A stretch of DNA of 64,000 bases from CAVTPD01 sp963736575 (GCA_963736575.1 CAVTPD010000001.1:620001-684000); one strand, 5' to 3'; positions 52,542 through 63,500 are shown, counted from the first letter of the stretch. Program-made: numbers and translations. The notes: generated by a model from the letters alone, not told the origin.

Positions 52542-53570
52542 GTGGGTCTGTTACAAGTATTGCTTTTTCCTCTTTCACTAATCTATGATCTTATAACACG
52601 AATCCGAAATTTTTTTTTCGATAAAGGTGTTTTCAAGTCAGTTCAATTCTCTGTGCCCATTATTTCGGTAGGAAATATTAGAGTAGGCGGTACGGGGAAA
52701 ACACCACATATAGAGTTTTTGATTGAAGCGTTTAAAAAAAAATATAGTATAGCCGTTTTAAGCCGTGGTTATGGCAGAAAAACAAAAGGCGTATTTCTGG
52801 CCAATGTAAATTCTACAGCAGAAACCATTGGTGACGAACCTTTTCAGATTTATTCAAAATATAAAACCGAAATTTCGGTTTGTGTGGGTGAAAGTAGGGT
52901 AGAAGCTGTACCTAAAATATTATTTGAGAATGAAAAAACGGATTTAATCCTTTTGGATGATGCCTACCAACACCGCTACATTAATAGAGATGTAAATATT
53001 TTTTTAACGGAATACTCTAAACCGTTTTACAGCGACTTTGTGCTTCCTTCTGGTAGATTACGGGAAAGAAGATCGGCAGCAAAACGTTCAGATGTGGTGA
53101 TTATAACCAAATGCCCTTCTAATATTCAGCCTGAAAAAGTAATTATTAAAGATAAAGTTAGGAAATACACGTCTTCCCCCGTTTTTTTTTCTAAAATAGT
53201 TTATGCTGAAATGAAATATCATAAACCCCTTGAAAGACCGTTTAAGAATGTGATTCTATTTACTGGGATTGCAAATGATGCCCCGTTAAAAGAATTTCTT
53301 TCTGAAAAATACCATGTTCTGGAAGTGCGTAAATTTCAGGATCATCATAATTTTACGGCATCTGATTTTGAAGAGTTAGCCAATTTATACCAAAAACATA
53401 AAGCTTCGGTACCTATTTTAGTTACTACCGAAAAGGATTATTCTAGATTGGGTTTAACATTAAACAATTCAGTTTTAAAAGATGTACCTTTGGCCTTTGT
53501 TCCAATAAAAGTAGAAGTGGAAAACGAACAAGAACTTCTCAGTCTTATTAAAGAAAAGATTAAGAACTAA
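52542..53570 (+). CDS. lpxK: Tetraacyldisaccharide 4'-kinase
   Basis: A 342-residue inner-membrane lipid A kinase with a GTG start. N-terminal membrane-associated segment (LLQVLLFPLSLIYDLITRI), Walker A-like GNIRVGGTGKTPHIEF near residue 50, AVLSRGYGRKTKGV, LLDDAYQHRYINRDVNIFLT and LPSGRLRERRSAAKRSDVVI. It phosphorylates the 4' position of the lipid A disaccharide using ATP, which indicates an LPS-bearing outer membrane. It starts 28 bases after the divergent NIF3 start and is 3 bases from the porin gene. Confidence 0.94.
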   Translation: MGLLQVLLFPLSLIYDLITRIRNFFFDKGVFKSVQFSVPIISVGNIRVGGTGKTPHIEFLIEAFKKKYSIAVLSRGYGRKTKGVFLANVNSTAETIGDEPFQIYSKYKTEISVCVGESRVEAVPKILFENEKTDLILLDDAYQHRYINRDVNIFLTEYSKPFYSDFVLPSGRLRERRSAAKRSDVVIITKCPSNIQPEKVIIKDKVRKYTSSPVFFSKIVYAEMKYHKPLERPFKNVILFTGIANDAPLKEFLSEKYHVLEVRKFQDHHNFTASDFEELANLYQKHKASVPILVTTEKDYSRLGLTLNNSVLKDVPLAFVPIKVEVENEQELLSLIKEKIKN

Positions 53571-53573
53571 GCA

Positions 53574-55484
53574 ATGCCGTTGATTAGAGGGGTAATTTTA
53601 ATTATAGTTGTTTCTGTTTTTTCAACTATTAAAGCGCAAGTAATTGGTGTAGATACCACAGGTGAACGGTATAAATACGATCAATTTGGCTATTCTACGG
53701 TGCGCTATTTTCGGGAAAGCGATTTTTTTATTACCGATACCCTTGGCCGTAAACTAGATACTACCGGCCATAAAGACTTAAGAGCTCAATATTACGACAA
53801 AGGGCAATACGAACCCTACCAAGATTTAGGGACAATTGGGTCTTCACAAAAAGCTTACTTTTACCAAGCACCTACTGAAATTGGTGTAGAACTGGGCATG
53901 AATACCTTAAACCGATATGCTATTCAGCCGGAAGACATTCCTTATTTTGATACGCAATCTCCATTTTCTCAGCTTTTATACAATAGAACGGTAGAGTTTC
54001 AAGAGAGCTTAGATGCTACCTTTGCCCGTAGTATAGATGATCGTTCGGGCGTTGGTTTTAAATTTAGAAGAATGTCTGGTAGACATACCTTTGGTGCAAA
54101 TTCTAATAGAATACCGTATGCTAGTAATTATGCGGCGTATATTAATGGCTTTTACACTACCCGAAACAAAAAATTAAAACTCTTGGGAAGCTACCGTTGG
54201 TTTAACCATACTATTGTGGAAAATGGCGGTGTTTTGGTTTCTTATTCAGACTCGCTAGACAGTAGTCCATTTGAAAGCAATGCACTAAGTATTTTAAATA
54301 CAAACGGAATTAAAAGCCAAGACCGAAGAAATGGCTGGCACGGAACTGCTATTTATTCTATTGTAGATACTATGGGAACGTTAAATGCTTTTTATTCTTT
54401 TGATAGAATTAGAAGGGTGAATTATTACCGAGACAATCAATACAACCAAAACAGAGATATTGTAGCCAACAGTAATATAAATTATTATAGACAGGTTACT
54501 GGAGATCCCGCTGGGTATACAGGTTCGCCTGGCTACATACAAGATTCTACCGTATTTGATAGAATTGAACATAAGGTTGGCTTAGGTGGCTATAAGAAAG
54601 GCTTGCAATACACCGCGTATTATAAATTAAGAAATTATAATTTCTACCGAAATGATTCTTTGATAACGGGTAAATTCTATGAACGATTTTTAGGAGCAAA
54701 ATTACATTATAAGTTTAACAATGATTTTTACGGAGGTGGTTCAATTGAGTCTGGCTCTTCCGACCAATACATTATAAATGCTGAGGCATCTTTTAAATGG
54801 ATAAATGCTGAATATAGCCGTTCCTCTAGGGTAGCCTCTATTATGGAACAACAGTATTTGGGGCAAGTATACCAATGGGATAATGATTTCAGGAATAAAG
54901 AAAACGAACAGCTTAAGGTATCCTTAAACCTGTTTTGGAAAGGTTTTCGATTTAAACCTTTTTATGAAATTAGTGCAGTTGACCATGCTATTTATTACGG
55001 CGCTAATGCGCGTCCCGTACAGCACGATAGCCGGATTTCTACTAAAGCAATTGGTGCTGAAATTCATTTCGATTGGCGGATTTTACATGTTACCAATTAC
55101 TACAAAAACTTTAAAGTTAATGGTTACGACATTTATCATGCTCCCGAAAATTATAACTTTACCCGTGTAGCTGTTGACGCTAATTTTTTTGAACGAAAAT
55201 TGAAAGCACAGTTTGGTGTAGATGTCACCTATAGATCTTCGTTTGAATCCATGTATTATATGCCACTAATTCAGCAATTTTATATAAACGATGAAAATCC
55301 CTATACTTTAAAAGAATATGCGGTAGTAGATTTGTTTATGAGCGGGGTAGTGAAAAACTTTACCATATACTTTAAACTAAAACACCTTAACCAAAAGGCA
55401 TCTAGCGGTTATTTTATTGCGCCTAATTACCCAGGAGTTAAGCGTAGTTTTGAGTTTGGTATTAACTGGAATTTCTATAAGTAA
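53574..55484 (+). CDS. Putative outer-membrane porin (Porin_10-like)
   Basis: A 636-residue protein with a signal peptide (GVILIIVVSVFSTIKAQ), a plug-like N-terminal region with many short acidic/Tyr segments (YDQFGYSTVRYFRESDFFIT), then alternating beta strands through to a terminal aromatic (FEFGINWNFYK), as in outer-membrane beta barrels. The style matches the 'putative porin' family common in Bacteroidota. Substrate unknown. It lies between lpxK and miaE in one direction; the miaE ATG overlaps its stop by one base. Confidence 0.82.
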   Translation: MPLIRGVILIIVVSVFSTIKAQVIGVDTTGERYKYDQFGYSTVRYFRESDFFITDTLGRKLDTTGHKDLRAQYYDKGQYEPYQDLGTIGSSQKAYFYQAPTEIGVELGMNTLNRYAIQPEDIPYFDTQSPFSQLLYNRTVEFQESLDATFARSIDDRSGVGFKFRRMSGRHTFGANSNRIPYASNYAAYINGFYTTRNKKLKLLGSYRWFNHTIVENGGVLVSYSDSLDSSPFESNALSILNTNGIKSQDRRNGWHGTAIYSIVDTMGTLNAFYSFDRIRRVNYYRDNQYNQNRDIVANSNINYYRQVTGDPAGYTGSPGYIQDSTVFDRIEHKVGLGGYKKGLQYTAYYKLRNYNFYRNDSLITGKFYERFLGAKLHYKFNNDFYGGGSIESGSSDQYIINAEASFKWINAEYSRSSRVASIMEQQYLGQVYQWDNDFRNKENEQLKVSLNLFWKGFRFKPFYEISAVDHAIYYGANARPVQHDSRISTKAIGAEIHFDWRILHVTNYYKNFKVNGYDIYHAPENYNFTRVAVDANFFERKLKAQFGVDVTYRSSFESMYYMPLIQQFYINDENPYTLKEYAVVDLFMSGVVKNFTIYFKLKHLNQKASSGYFIAPNYPGVKRSFEFGINWNFYK

Positions 55485-56065
55485 TGTTAGGTCTTAAGTT
55501 AGCAACCGATCCCCGTTGGGTAAATATTGTAGAAAAAAGTATTGAGGATATTTTGGTAGATCATGCGTATTGTGAGCAAAAAGCAGCTACTACTTGTATT
55601 TCCTTAATTGTGCTTTATCCCTATAAAAAAGAAATTGTTAACGCACTTGCCCCTATAGTTGCTGAAGAATGGGGACATTTTAGAATGGTGCTGGCAGAAT
55701 TAGAAAAACGTGGTTTTAGTTTAGGCAATGCTCGCAAGGACGATTATGTAAGCCTATTGACTAAAAACCAACGAAAAGGAGGCTCCAAGGACGATCAATT
55801 GGTTGAAAAGCTTTTAATGTGCGCTATTATTGAAGCCCGCAGTTGTGAACGTTTTCGTTTACTTTCAGAGAAGTTAGAAGAGGAAGATTTAAGGGAATTC
55901 TACCGCAAACTAATGATTTCCGAAGCGGGACATTACCGTTTATTTATTGACTTAGCCAATAACTATTGGTCGGCAGATAAAGTAAAAATCCGTTTTAATG
56001 AATTAATTGAAGACGAGGCTAAAATTCTTCAGCAAATAGAGTTAAGAGGTGACCGGGTGCATTAA
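55484..56065 (+). CDS. miaE: tRNA-(ms2io6A)-hydroxylase MiaE
   Basis: A 193-residue diiron protein of the ferritin-like fold. Ligand motifs: DHAYCEQKAA, EEWGHFRMVLAELEKRG, IIEARSCERFRLL and SEAGHYRLFIDLA, giving the paired Glu/ExxH sites. MiaE hydroxylates the isopentenyl group of ms2i6A37 in tRNA using O2. Length is normal for the family. It overlaps the end of the convergent aminotransferase gene by four bases. Confidence 0.92.
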   Translation: MLGLKLATDPRWVNIVEKSIEDILVDHAYCEQKAATTCISLIVLYPYKKEIVNALAPIVAEEWGHFRMVLAELEKRGFSLGNARKDDYVSLLTKNQRKGGSKDDQLVEKLLMCAIIEARSCERFRLLSEKLEEEDLREFYRKLMISEAGHYRLFIDLANNYWSADKVKIRFNELIEDEAKILQQIELRGDRVH

Positions 56066-57264
56066 CCCAAGACACTTTTAACCGCACTTTTTATAGCATC
56101 ACAAGCTTTAATAATTTCTTCTTCCGAAATAGTAAGTGGCGGTGCAATTCGCATGGACTTATCATTAAACAGAAACCAATCGGTTAATACTCCGTTTTCA
56201 ATTGCCTTATCAATAATTGGTTTTAAGACCTCAAACGACTCAAACTCTACAGCCATCATTAATCCTTTGTTGCGGATTTCTTTAACGCCTTTTAGGTCTT
56301 TTAATTGGTTTAGTATAAAGTTGGCTTTTTCTTCAACTCCTTCAACTAGTTTTTCCTCTTGTATAACTTTTAAAGTAGCTAACGAAGAGGCACAGCAAAC
56401 CGGATTTCCACCAAAAGTAGTAATGTGACCAAGAATTGGGTTGTCTCTCAATACCGACATAATTTCTATGGAGCTTATGAATGCCCCAATCGGTAATCCG
56501 CCTCCCATGCCTTTAGCGGTGGTAATTATGTTTGGTGTAATACCAAAATGTTCAAACGCCCAAAACTTACCGGTTCTGCCAAATCCTGTTTGTATTTCAT
56601 CGGCAATAAGCAAAACACCGTTTTCTTTGCAATGTTTGGCTAAAGCTTGGTAATAGCTTGAAGAACTATAATTTACCCCCGCTTCCCCCTGAATAAGTTC
56701 TATTAAAACGCAAGCCGTTTGTTGGTCAATGTAAGAGAAATCGGTTTCGCTACCGTATTCTATGTGCGAAACACCGGGCAACAGCGGTCTGTAATTCCGT
56801 TTTAAATCCTCATTTCCGGTAAAAGACAATGCCCCGTGAGTAGAGCCATGGTAGGCGTTTTTGAAAGAAACTACATTGGGTCTTCCTGTGTAGCGCTTGG
56901 CTAGCTTAACGGCCCCTTCAACAGCTTCACTTCCCGAATTAACAAAATAGACATTATCTAACGGTTGGGGTAGGGTAGCGGAAATGGCTTGGGCCAATAA
57001 GGTTTGCGGACTTTTAACAAATTCACCATAAACCATTACGTGTAAATAATGGTCAAGTTGGTTTTTTATAGCTGAAATTACTTTTGGGTGCCGGTGTCCA
57101 ATATTACTAACACCTATACCAGAAATTAAGTCTATATACGTTTTCTCTTTAGAATGAAGGTAAACGCCTTCCGCTTTTTCTATTTCTAACAATAAAGGGA
57201 ATTCTGAGGTTTGACCAACGTGGTCTAAAAATAATTGTCGGTGACTGATTGAGTGCGGTTCCAT
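56062..57264 (-). CDS. Class III PLP-dependent aminotransferase
   Basis: A 400-residue aminotransferase of the acetylornithine/ornithine/4-aminobutyrate group. Motifs: GIGVSNIGHRHPKV, VYFVNSGSEAVEGAVKLAKR, NAYHGSTHGALSFTG, LIADEIQTGFGRTGKFWAFE and the PLP lysine in ITTAKGMGGGLPIGAF. The precise amino donor cannot be told from the sequence. It is not beside arginine or lysine genes, so a specific symbol is not given. Followed on the minus strand by the miaE overlap; preceded by a terminator. Confidence 0.85.
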   Translation of the reverse strand: MEPHSISHRQLFLDHVGQTSEFPLLLEIEKAEGVYLHSKEKTYIDLISGIGVSNIGHRHPKVISAIKNQLDHYLHVMVYGEFVKSPQTLLAQAISATLPQPLDNVYFVNSGSEAVEGAVKLAKRYTGRPNVVSFKNAYHGSTHGALSFTGNEDLKRNYRPLLPGVSHIEYGSETDFSYIDQQTACVLIELIQGEAGVNYSSSSYYQALAKHCKENGVLLIADEIQTGFGRTGKFWAFEHFGITPNIITTAKGMGGGLPIGAFISSIEIMSVLRDNPILGHITTFGGNPVCCASSLATLKVIQEEKLVEGVEEKANFILNQLKDLKGVKEIRNKGLMMAVEFESFEVLKPIIDKAIENGVLTDWFLFNDKSMRIAPPLTISEEEIIKACDAIKSAVKSVLG

Positions 57265-57270
57265 AAAACA

Positions 57271-57298
57271 AAAATAGAGAGGTTTTGCCTCTCTATTT
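57271..57298 (-). terminator. Terminator after the T9SS pseudogene
   Basis: AAAATAGAGAGG (57271-57282) pairs with CCTCTCTATTTT (57287-57298 region) in a 12-bp stem, loop TTTTG; on the minus strand it is followed by TTTTGTTTT. It separates the broken T9SS gene from the aminotransferase gene. Confidence 0.8.
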
Positions 57299-57325
57299 TA
57301 AACTAAACTGTATTTATTCTATTAA

Positions 57326-58107
57326 TTACTGAACGATAATTCTCTTCATATAAGAGTTATTACTTTCAGGAAGATTTACTTTTAATAGGTAGATTCCTTT
57401 TTCTAATGATTCTATTTTGTTGTTCAGGCTAATTTTATTGTTTCCAGAAGTTAAGTTACCGTTGTATATATCTGCCTTTTTTTCACCAACAATATTGTAC
57501 AATTCAATTTGTGCGTATTCGTCTGCATTAAGATTAATAAATACAGAGGAGGTACTGCTTACTGGGTTAGGGTAAATGCTTAAATCGTCTTCACTAAAAT
57601 CGAAATCATCAACAGCTGTTCCTAAGCATTCTGGTGAAGAGGAACTATTAATAGTTAAAGGGATAGTATAAGGTAGTGTCAACTTTTGAGCACCAAATAC
57701 CAGGTGATATACGCTCTTACTGTCAAACAACTTCAATTTCACCATCATAAGCGGCTCAAAGAATTGCCAGCTACATTAACGCAAGTATAATTTAAATCAT
57801 TAGTGAGTGGCCATGTAGCACTCTGGTGTCTTCACAAGAATAAGAAGCCCCAATAGGTAGATTTATTATCTCATTAATCCATACGGTGTCAACTTGAACA
57901 GGAATATTATAAGCACCATACTTCAGAGTAGTTTGATGAGGTAGCAACAATGGTTAAGACTTGATTTATGTTGTCACCTTCACATAAACTAGGTATAGTT
58001 GAAGGGTAAACACCCAATTCAGTATAACTCATGTCTGGTGTACATTGTGCAGTAGCACCAAAACCAATTAAAGTTAGAAATGCAGTTAGTATGTATAGTT
58101 TTTTCAT
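57326..58107 (-). pseudogene. T9SS-exported small protein, multiply frameshifted
   Basis: The minus strand starts with a signal peptide (KKLYILTAFLTLIGFGATAQ) and CTPDMSYTELGVYPSTIPSL, then breaks at WCL near 57907. The protein continues in other frames as YNIPVQVDTVWINEIINLPI, DLNYTCVNVAGNSLS, and finally as a T9SS sorting domain (DLSIYPNPVSSTSSVFI to SYMKRIIVQ, 57326-57580). At least three frame changes occur between 57910 and 57700. The whole looks like one short surface or secreted protein. It is nonfunctional as read, unless the region was misread. Confidence 0.8.
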
Positions 58108-58139
58108 ATTTACATGATTAAGCTTTCAATTTACAATTT

Positions 58140-58955
58140 TTATTTCAAAAGTTCGTTGAAAAAATATTCTATTTTATCGTACTTAAATTTTAAGTTTAAA
58201 ACGCTCTTTATTTTAGTGTTATCCACTTTTTTGGCTTCTTCACTATCTTTAAATTTAAAGGAAGGTACTTCTAATCCAGCCTGTTGACATTGTTCTGTGT
58301 AAAAAATATGCTTTAGAGGATGATCGCTAGAACAAACGTTAAATATTTCTTGTGTACAAACTTCTAAAGTTAATAAAACGGCTTCTATTACTGCTATAAC
58401 ATCCTCTTTGGCTACAAGATTTATTGTAGCATTTTTTGATATTTCTCTTTCTTGACCTGCCATTCTGTTTATAATTATTCTGTCGGTTCCAACTAAGCCG
58501 GCTAATCTTAATATGGTATACTTTTTTGTAGACTTAATAATTTCCTCAAAAATAGAGTAGGGGGGATTCAACTCTTGTTTGTCTTCCGTACAGTCTTTTA
58601 AAGAAGCATCGTAAATAGCCGTGCTGTTTAAGTAAATTATATGGGGGGAGTTTGGTAGTTGGTTTACAAAATCAGCTAATACTTCTAGTTCATTAATGGC
58701 AGTTTGATGCGCACGTTTTCTTATTCGTGGCGTAATGCTAATAATTAGAACATCTGCTTCCTCAAAAAGTTTTTGTCCCTCTACTTGAATAGAATTTTCT
58801 TCCAACTTAAGAAGCAATCCGTAGATTCCATTTTGTTCTAAATCTTCGATTCCTTCTATAGTTGTTCTTGTCCCGAAAACGGTATACCCTTGATTTGTAA
58901 GTGATTTTGCTAAATCTTTTCCCAACCAACCACAACCAATTATTCCTATATTCAT
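58140..58955 (-). CDS. NAD(P)-binding Rossmann protein (YeeZ-like SDR)
   Basis: A 271-residue protein with an N-terminal dinucleotide-binding loop (NIGIIGCGWLGKDLAKSL) and features of extended SDR/epimerase-like proteins of the YeeZ type (IIYLNSTAIYDASL, YTILRLAGLVGTDR, INLVAKEDVIAVIEAVL, IFNVCSSDHPLK). The usual YxxxK pair is not obvious (the aligned position reads YSIFEEIIK), so it may bind but not reduce. Substrate unknown. It stands between the T9SS pseudogene and the divergent act operon. Confidence 0.8.
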   Translation of the reverse strand: MNIGIIGCGWLGKDLAKSLTNQGYTVFGTRTTIEGIEDLEQNGIYGLLLKLEENSIQVEGQKLFEEADVLIISITPRIRKRAHQTAINELEVLADFVNQLPNSPHIIYLNSTAIYDASLKDCTEDKQELNPPYSIFEEIIKSTKKYTILRLAGLVGTDRIIINRMAGQEREISKNATINLVAKEDVIAVIEAVLLTLEVCTQEIFNVCSSDHPLKHIFYTEQCQQAGLEVPSFKFKDSEEAKKVDNTKIKSVLNLKFKYDKIEYFFNELLK

Positions 58956-59093
58956 ATTATCTTGTTCAAGGCGATAGTATTTAAAATTATTCTAAATAGA
59001 TTAAGTTTTCCAAATACGATCGTTTCTATCTCTTAAAAATAAGAAGATTAACTAATTTAGATGACGTAAGCACACAAAGCAGCTAAAAAAGTG

Positions 59094-59124
59094 TTTGTTT
59101 AAAAGATTTCGTGGATTAGTTTTG
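59094..59124 (+). promoter_or_regulatory. Consensus Bacteroidota promoter of the act operon
   Basis: TTTG at 59094-59097 and TAGTTTTG at 59117-59124 are separated by exactly 19 bases, matching TTTG-N19-TAnnTTTG. Transcription would start near 59131, just before the actA ATG at 59142, giving a very short leader. Confidence 0.85.
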
Positions 59125-59141
59125 TAGTCCATTTTGTTCTT

Positions 59142-60470
59142 ATGAAACCTAAAATGAATAGTAAAATCCATTTCGCTAACAAGATCACAAAAGTCCTTTC
59201 GATCTTTTTAATCGCATTGTTATTTTCATTAACTCCTGTATTTGCTCAGGATTCAACATCAACAGAACAAACTCAGGAAGCTGAAGGTTCAACAGATGGT
59301 GCTATTCCTAGCGATGAAGGCGCCATCAGTGCGGGTGAGGCTTTATTTAAAGCCAATTGTAAATCATGTCACAAAATAGACGCTAAGTCTGTAGGGCCTG
59401 CTTTACAAGGTGTAACTGAAAGACGTGAATTGTCTTGGTTAAAGCAATGGATACCTAATGCGCCTAAGATGATTGGCGATGGTGATCCTATAGCAACAGA
59501 ATTATATAACGAATACGGTTCTGTAATGACATCTTTTCAATCCTTTAAAGAAGCAGATGTCCTTAACCTATTAGCATATATTAAAGCATGGGAGCCAGAA
59601 GTTGCTCAAAGCCCTGCCGCTGGAGGCGTAAATGGCTCTGACCAATCTACTGGAGGTTCTTCAGAATCAACTACTTTAATATTAGGTGTTGTTCTTATAG
59701 TATTAGTATTAATTATTGTTGTTCTAATTTTACTTTCGGCCATACTTTTAAAGTCGCTTAAAGAAAAAGAAACTACACTTTCAGAAATAGATAAAGAACA
59801 AGTTAACCAGACACATAACGTTTTCGCGGTTCTTAAACACCCTGCTTTTATTGGTATAGTAGTTACGGTTTGTTTATTGGCAGGTTTCTTATTCTTTTTA
59901 AAAGGATTCTTATATAATGTGGGTGTTCAACAAGGATACGCACCAACTCAACCAATACCTTTCTCTCATAAAATACATGCGGGTGATAATAAAATTGACT
60001 GTAATTACTGTCACACAGGTGTTAGAAAGTCTAAAAATGCCAATATTCCTTCTGCTAATATATGTATGAATTGCCATTCTGAAATTAAAACAGAATCGCC
60101 ATTGATCAAGCAGATTTACGAATCGATCGATTACGATCCAGAAACAAAAACATACGGAGATAACGTGAAGCCTATTAAGTGGGTTAGAGTTCACAATTTA
60201 CCGGATTTAGCATATTTTAATCACTCTCAGCACGTAGCGGTTGGTGGTATTGAATGTCAAACTTGTCACGGACCTATTGAAGAAATGCCTGTAGTACGTC
60301 AGTACTCACCATTAACTATGGGGTGGTGTATTAATTGTCACAGAGAAACAGCTGTAAATGGTGATAATGAATATTACGACAAGCTGTTAATGATTCATGA
60401 GAAAGATTCGAAAGAACCAATGACGGTAGAAAACATTGGTGGTTTGGAATGTGCAAAATGTCATTATTAA
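59142..60470 (+). CDS. actA: Alternative complex III subunit A, multihaem cytochrome c
   Basis: A 442-residue protein with a signal sequence, an N-terminal monohaem domain (CKSCH near residue 73), a membrane helix (LILGVVLIVLVLIIVVLILL), a second helix (FIGIVVTVCLLAGFLFFLKG) and a pentahaem domain with CNYCH, CMNCH, CQTCH, CINCH and CAKCH. ACIII oxidises menaquinol and passes electrons to cytochrome c or directly to an oxidase, replacing the bc1 complex. Fusion of the monohaem and pentahaem parts is seen in Bacteroidota. First gene of the operon behind a consensus promoter. Confidence 0.92.
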   Translation: MKPKMNSKIHFANKITKVLSIFLIALLFSLTPVFAQDSTSTEQTQEAEGSTDGAIPSDEGAISAGEALFKANCKSCHKIDAKSVGPALQGVTERRELSWLKQWIPNAPKMIGDGDPIATELYNEYGSVMTSFQSFKEADVLNLLAYIKAWEPEVAQSPAAGGVNGSDQSTGGSSESTTLILGVVLIVLVLIIVVLILLSAILLKSLKEKETTLSEIDKEQVNQTHNVFAVLKHPAFIGIVVTVCLLAGFLFFLKGFLYNVGVQQGYAPTQPIPFSHKIHAGDNKIDCNYCHTGVRKSKNANIPSANICMNCHSEIKTESPLIKQIYESIDYDPETKTYGDNVKPIKWVRVHNLPDLAYFNHSQHVAVGGIECQTCHGPIEEMPVVRQYSPLTMGWCINCHRETAVNGDNEYYDKLLMIHEKDSKEPMTVENIGGLECAKCHY

Positions 60471-60508
60471 TATTTAAATCAACGATCTTCTCCCTTATAT
60501 AATAACCT

Positions 60509-63500
60509 ATGAAAGAAGAGAAAAAATATTGGAAAGGAATAGAGGAACTGAACGAAGATCCTGCATTTCTTGCAACCAGAGGCGATGAGTTTAACAACGC
60601 ATCTTTGGTGGAAGAAAATGATTCTGAATCCAATGAAACATCAAGAAGAGATTTCCTTAAAATGATGGGTTTTGGGGTAGCAGCTGTATCATTAGCAGCT
60701 TGTGAAGCCCCGGTTAGAAAAGTAATTCCTTACGTTTCTAAACCTGTAGATGTGGATCCTGGTATTCCCAACTACTACGCTTCTTCTTATGTAAAAGGAG
60801 GTAAGTTTTGTAGTGTAGTGGTGAAAACGAGAGAGGGTAGACCAATCTTAGTAGAGGGTAATCCAGAATCACCAATTTCAAAAGGAGCAGTAGATTCGTT
60901 GACTGCTGCTTCAGTTTTAGATTTATACGATTCTTCAAGATTAACAACCTTTACAAAAGGTGGTGAAGAGATTGAAAAGTCAAAAGCTGATAAAGAAATA
61001 ATTGCGGCCCTTAATAAGGCTAAAAACATTAAAATTGTTTCTCAGACAGTGTTAAGTCCTTCAATGAAATCGGTAATTGCTGATTTTAAAAAGACTTATC
61101 CCTCAGCAAAGCATGTAATGTATGACCCAGTTTCTAATTCGGGTTTAACAAATGCTTGGTCTGGTAAACTTCCAAAGTTTGATTTTACTAATGCAGATGT
61201 TATAGTTTCATTCTCGGCAGATTTCCTAGGTACTTGGATTTCACCAGTAGAATTTTCTAAACAATATTCAGCAAAAAGAAAACTGAATAAGTCTAAGAAC
61301 GTAATGTCTAGACATTATCAGTTTGAATCTACATTGTCTATTGCCGGTTCAAGTGCAGATTACAGACAACCTGTAAAGCCAAGCGAAGAACCGTTTTTTA
61401 TAGTTGAGCTTTACAACAAAATAGCTTCTAAAGCAGGTGGCGTTACCTACAGTGTGTCTAAGAAAATAGACACTAAGTTAATTGACCAAGCAGCTTCAGA
61501 TTTATTGAAAGCTAAAGGCAAGTCTATCGTAATTTCTTCTTCTAACGATACAGAAGTACAGTTAGTAGTTAAAGAAATCAATAAGTTATTAGGGAACTTA
61601 GGTAAAACCGTTAATACATCGGTCACTAGTAATTTAGCGCAAGGTAATGATCAAGCATTTGCTGACTTTGTTGAGTCTTTATACAAAGGCGAAACAGATG
61701 CTGTGATCTTTATGGATGCTAATCCAGTTTACGATCATCCTTATGCAGCACAAATTACAGAAGGCCTTAAGAAAGCTACATTAACTATATCTTTAGCGGA
61801 TAGAGTAGATGAAACAGCCGCCCTTTGTACATACGTTTGTCCAGATACTCACTTCCTAGAATCTTGGGGTGATGCAGAACCTTATGCAGGTCATTTAGCA
61901 TTAATTCAGCCAACTATTAGTCCTATTTTTAAAGGTACTAGAGAAGCTGCTGAAAGTTTGTTGACTTGGGCAGGTTCTTCTACTGAATATTATGAATACA
62001 TAAGAACTGCTTGGAATAAAAATTATTTTGCAAAGCAGTCTAAAGAAATATTATTTGATTCTTTTTGGGATAAATCCTTACAAAAAGGGTTTGTAGAAAT
62101 AAGTTCATCAGCTTCGGTTGCTGCGGCATCTGTTGTTGCATCGGATTCTACATCTACTTCCGTTCAAGAAGAACCAGTTGCTCCGGTTGCAGCGCTCGTT
62201 GTCTGCTTCAGTAGTTAACAAAATATCAAAAGCATACACAGATTCTAAAGGAATTGAAATCACCTTCTTTGAATCTTCAAAAATGGGTACAGGAGCTTCG
62301 GCTAATAACCCATGGTTACAAGAATTGCCAGATCCTATTTCTAAAGTTACTTGGGATAACTATTTAGCCATTTCTATTCTAGATGTTAAAGAATCTACTT
62401 CACAAGTAAAAGAATTAGTAGGCGCTAAAGACGGTGATATTGTAAGTATACTTTCTAAAGGTAAAGGCATAGTAAAACTCCCTGTTTTAGTTCAACCAGG
62501 GCAAGCTTCAGGAACTGCCAGTGTTGCTTTAGGATATGGTAGAGAAAGTGCTGGTAAACTTCAGGATGGTGTTAAGTATAAAAATGCAGCAGGAGAAGCA
62601 AAAATTGGTTCTAATGTATATCCATTAATTGTTGGCTATAATTCTACACTTCATTACTTCACTAGCGAGGCATTAGTTAAAAATCAAAACACTACTCACA
62701 AGTTGGCGCGTACACAAACGCACCAAACTATTATGGGTAGAAGAAATATTCAGGAAGCTAAGTTATCAGAATATCAGGTTAGTCCTGCTTCTGTAACTTG
62801 GAGACCACAGTTACATACTTCAGAAGGATTATTAAAACCTAGCCAGATTGATGCATGGGTTGTTCCTTCTAAAGACGAAGAAACAGGAGAGATTAAGGAA
62901 GGCATTACGCACGAATATAACAACCACCATTGGGGACTTGTAATTGACTTAAACTCTTGTACTGGTTGTAGTGCATGCGTAGTTAGCTGTCATGCTGAAA
63001 ACAATGTACCTGTAGTTGGTAAAGATGAAGTTCTTCGTAAAAGAGATATGCATTGGATGAGAATAGATAGATACTACTCATCACAAGCAGAATTAGATTA
63101 CGGAAAAGAAGGTGCGAAAGAAGAAGCAGGTTATAAAGCCATGGAAAACCCAGCTTATAACCCTGAAGTATCATTCCAACCGATGATGTGCCAACACTGT
63201 GACCACGCTCCTTGTGAGACCGTATGTCCGGTATTAGCTACTACACATAGTTCTGAAGGGTTAAACCAAATGACTTATAACCGTTGTATTGGTACACGTT
63301 ATTGTGCTAATAACTGTCCTTATAAAGTAAGAAGGTTTAACTGGTTTAATTATTCTGATAGTACTACCGATAGAGAATTTAAAAGCGTTAACACGCCTGC
63401 AAATGATGACTTAACTAAAATGGTGTTAAATCCAGATGTTACAGTTAGAGCACGTGGTGTAATGGAAAAATGCTCTATGTGTGTTCAAAGAATTCAGGCT

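Noticed and set aside
62190..62218. Programmed frameshifting in actB
   Set aside because: No slippery heptamer or downstream pseudoknot is evident at GCAGCGCTCGTTGTC; a simple indel explains the change.
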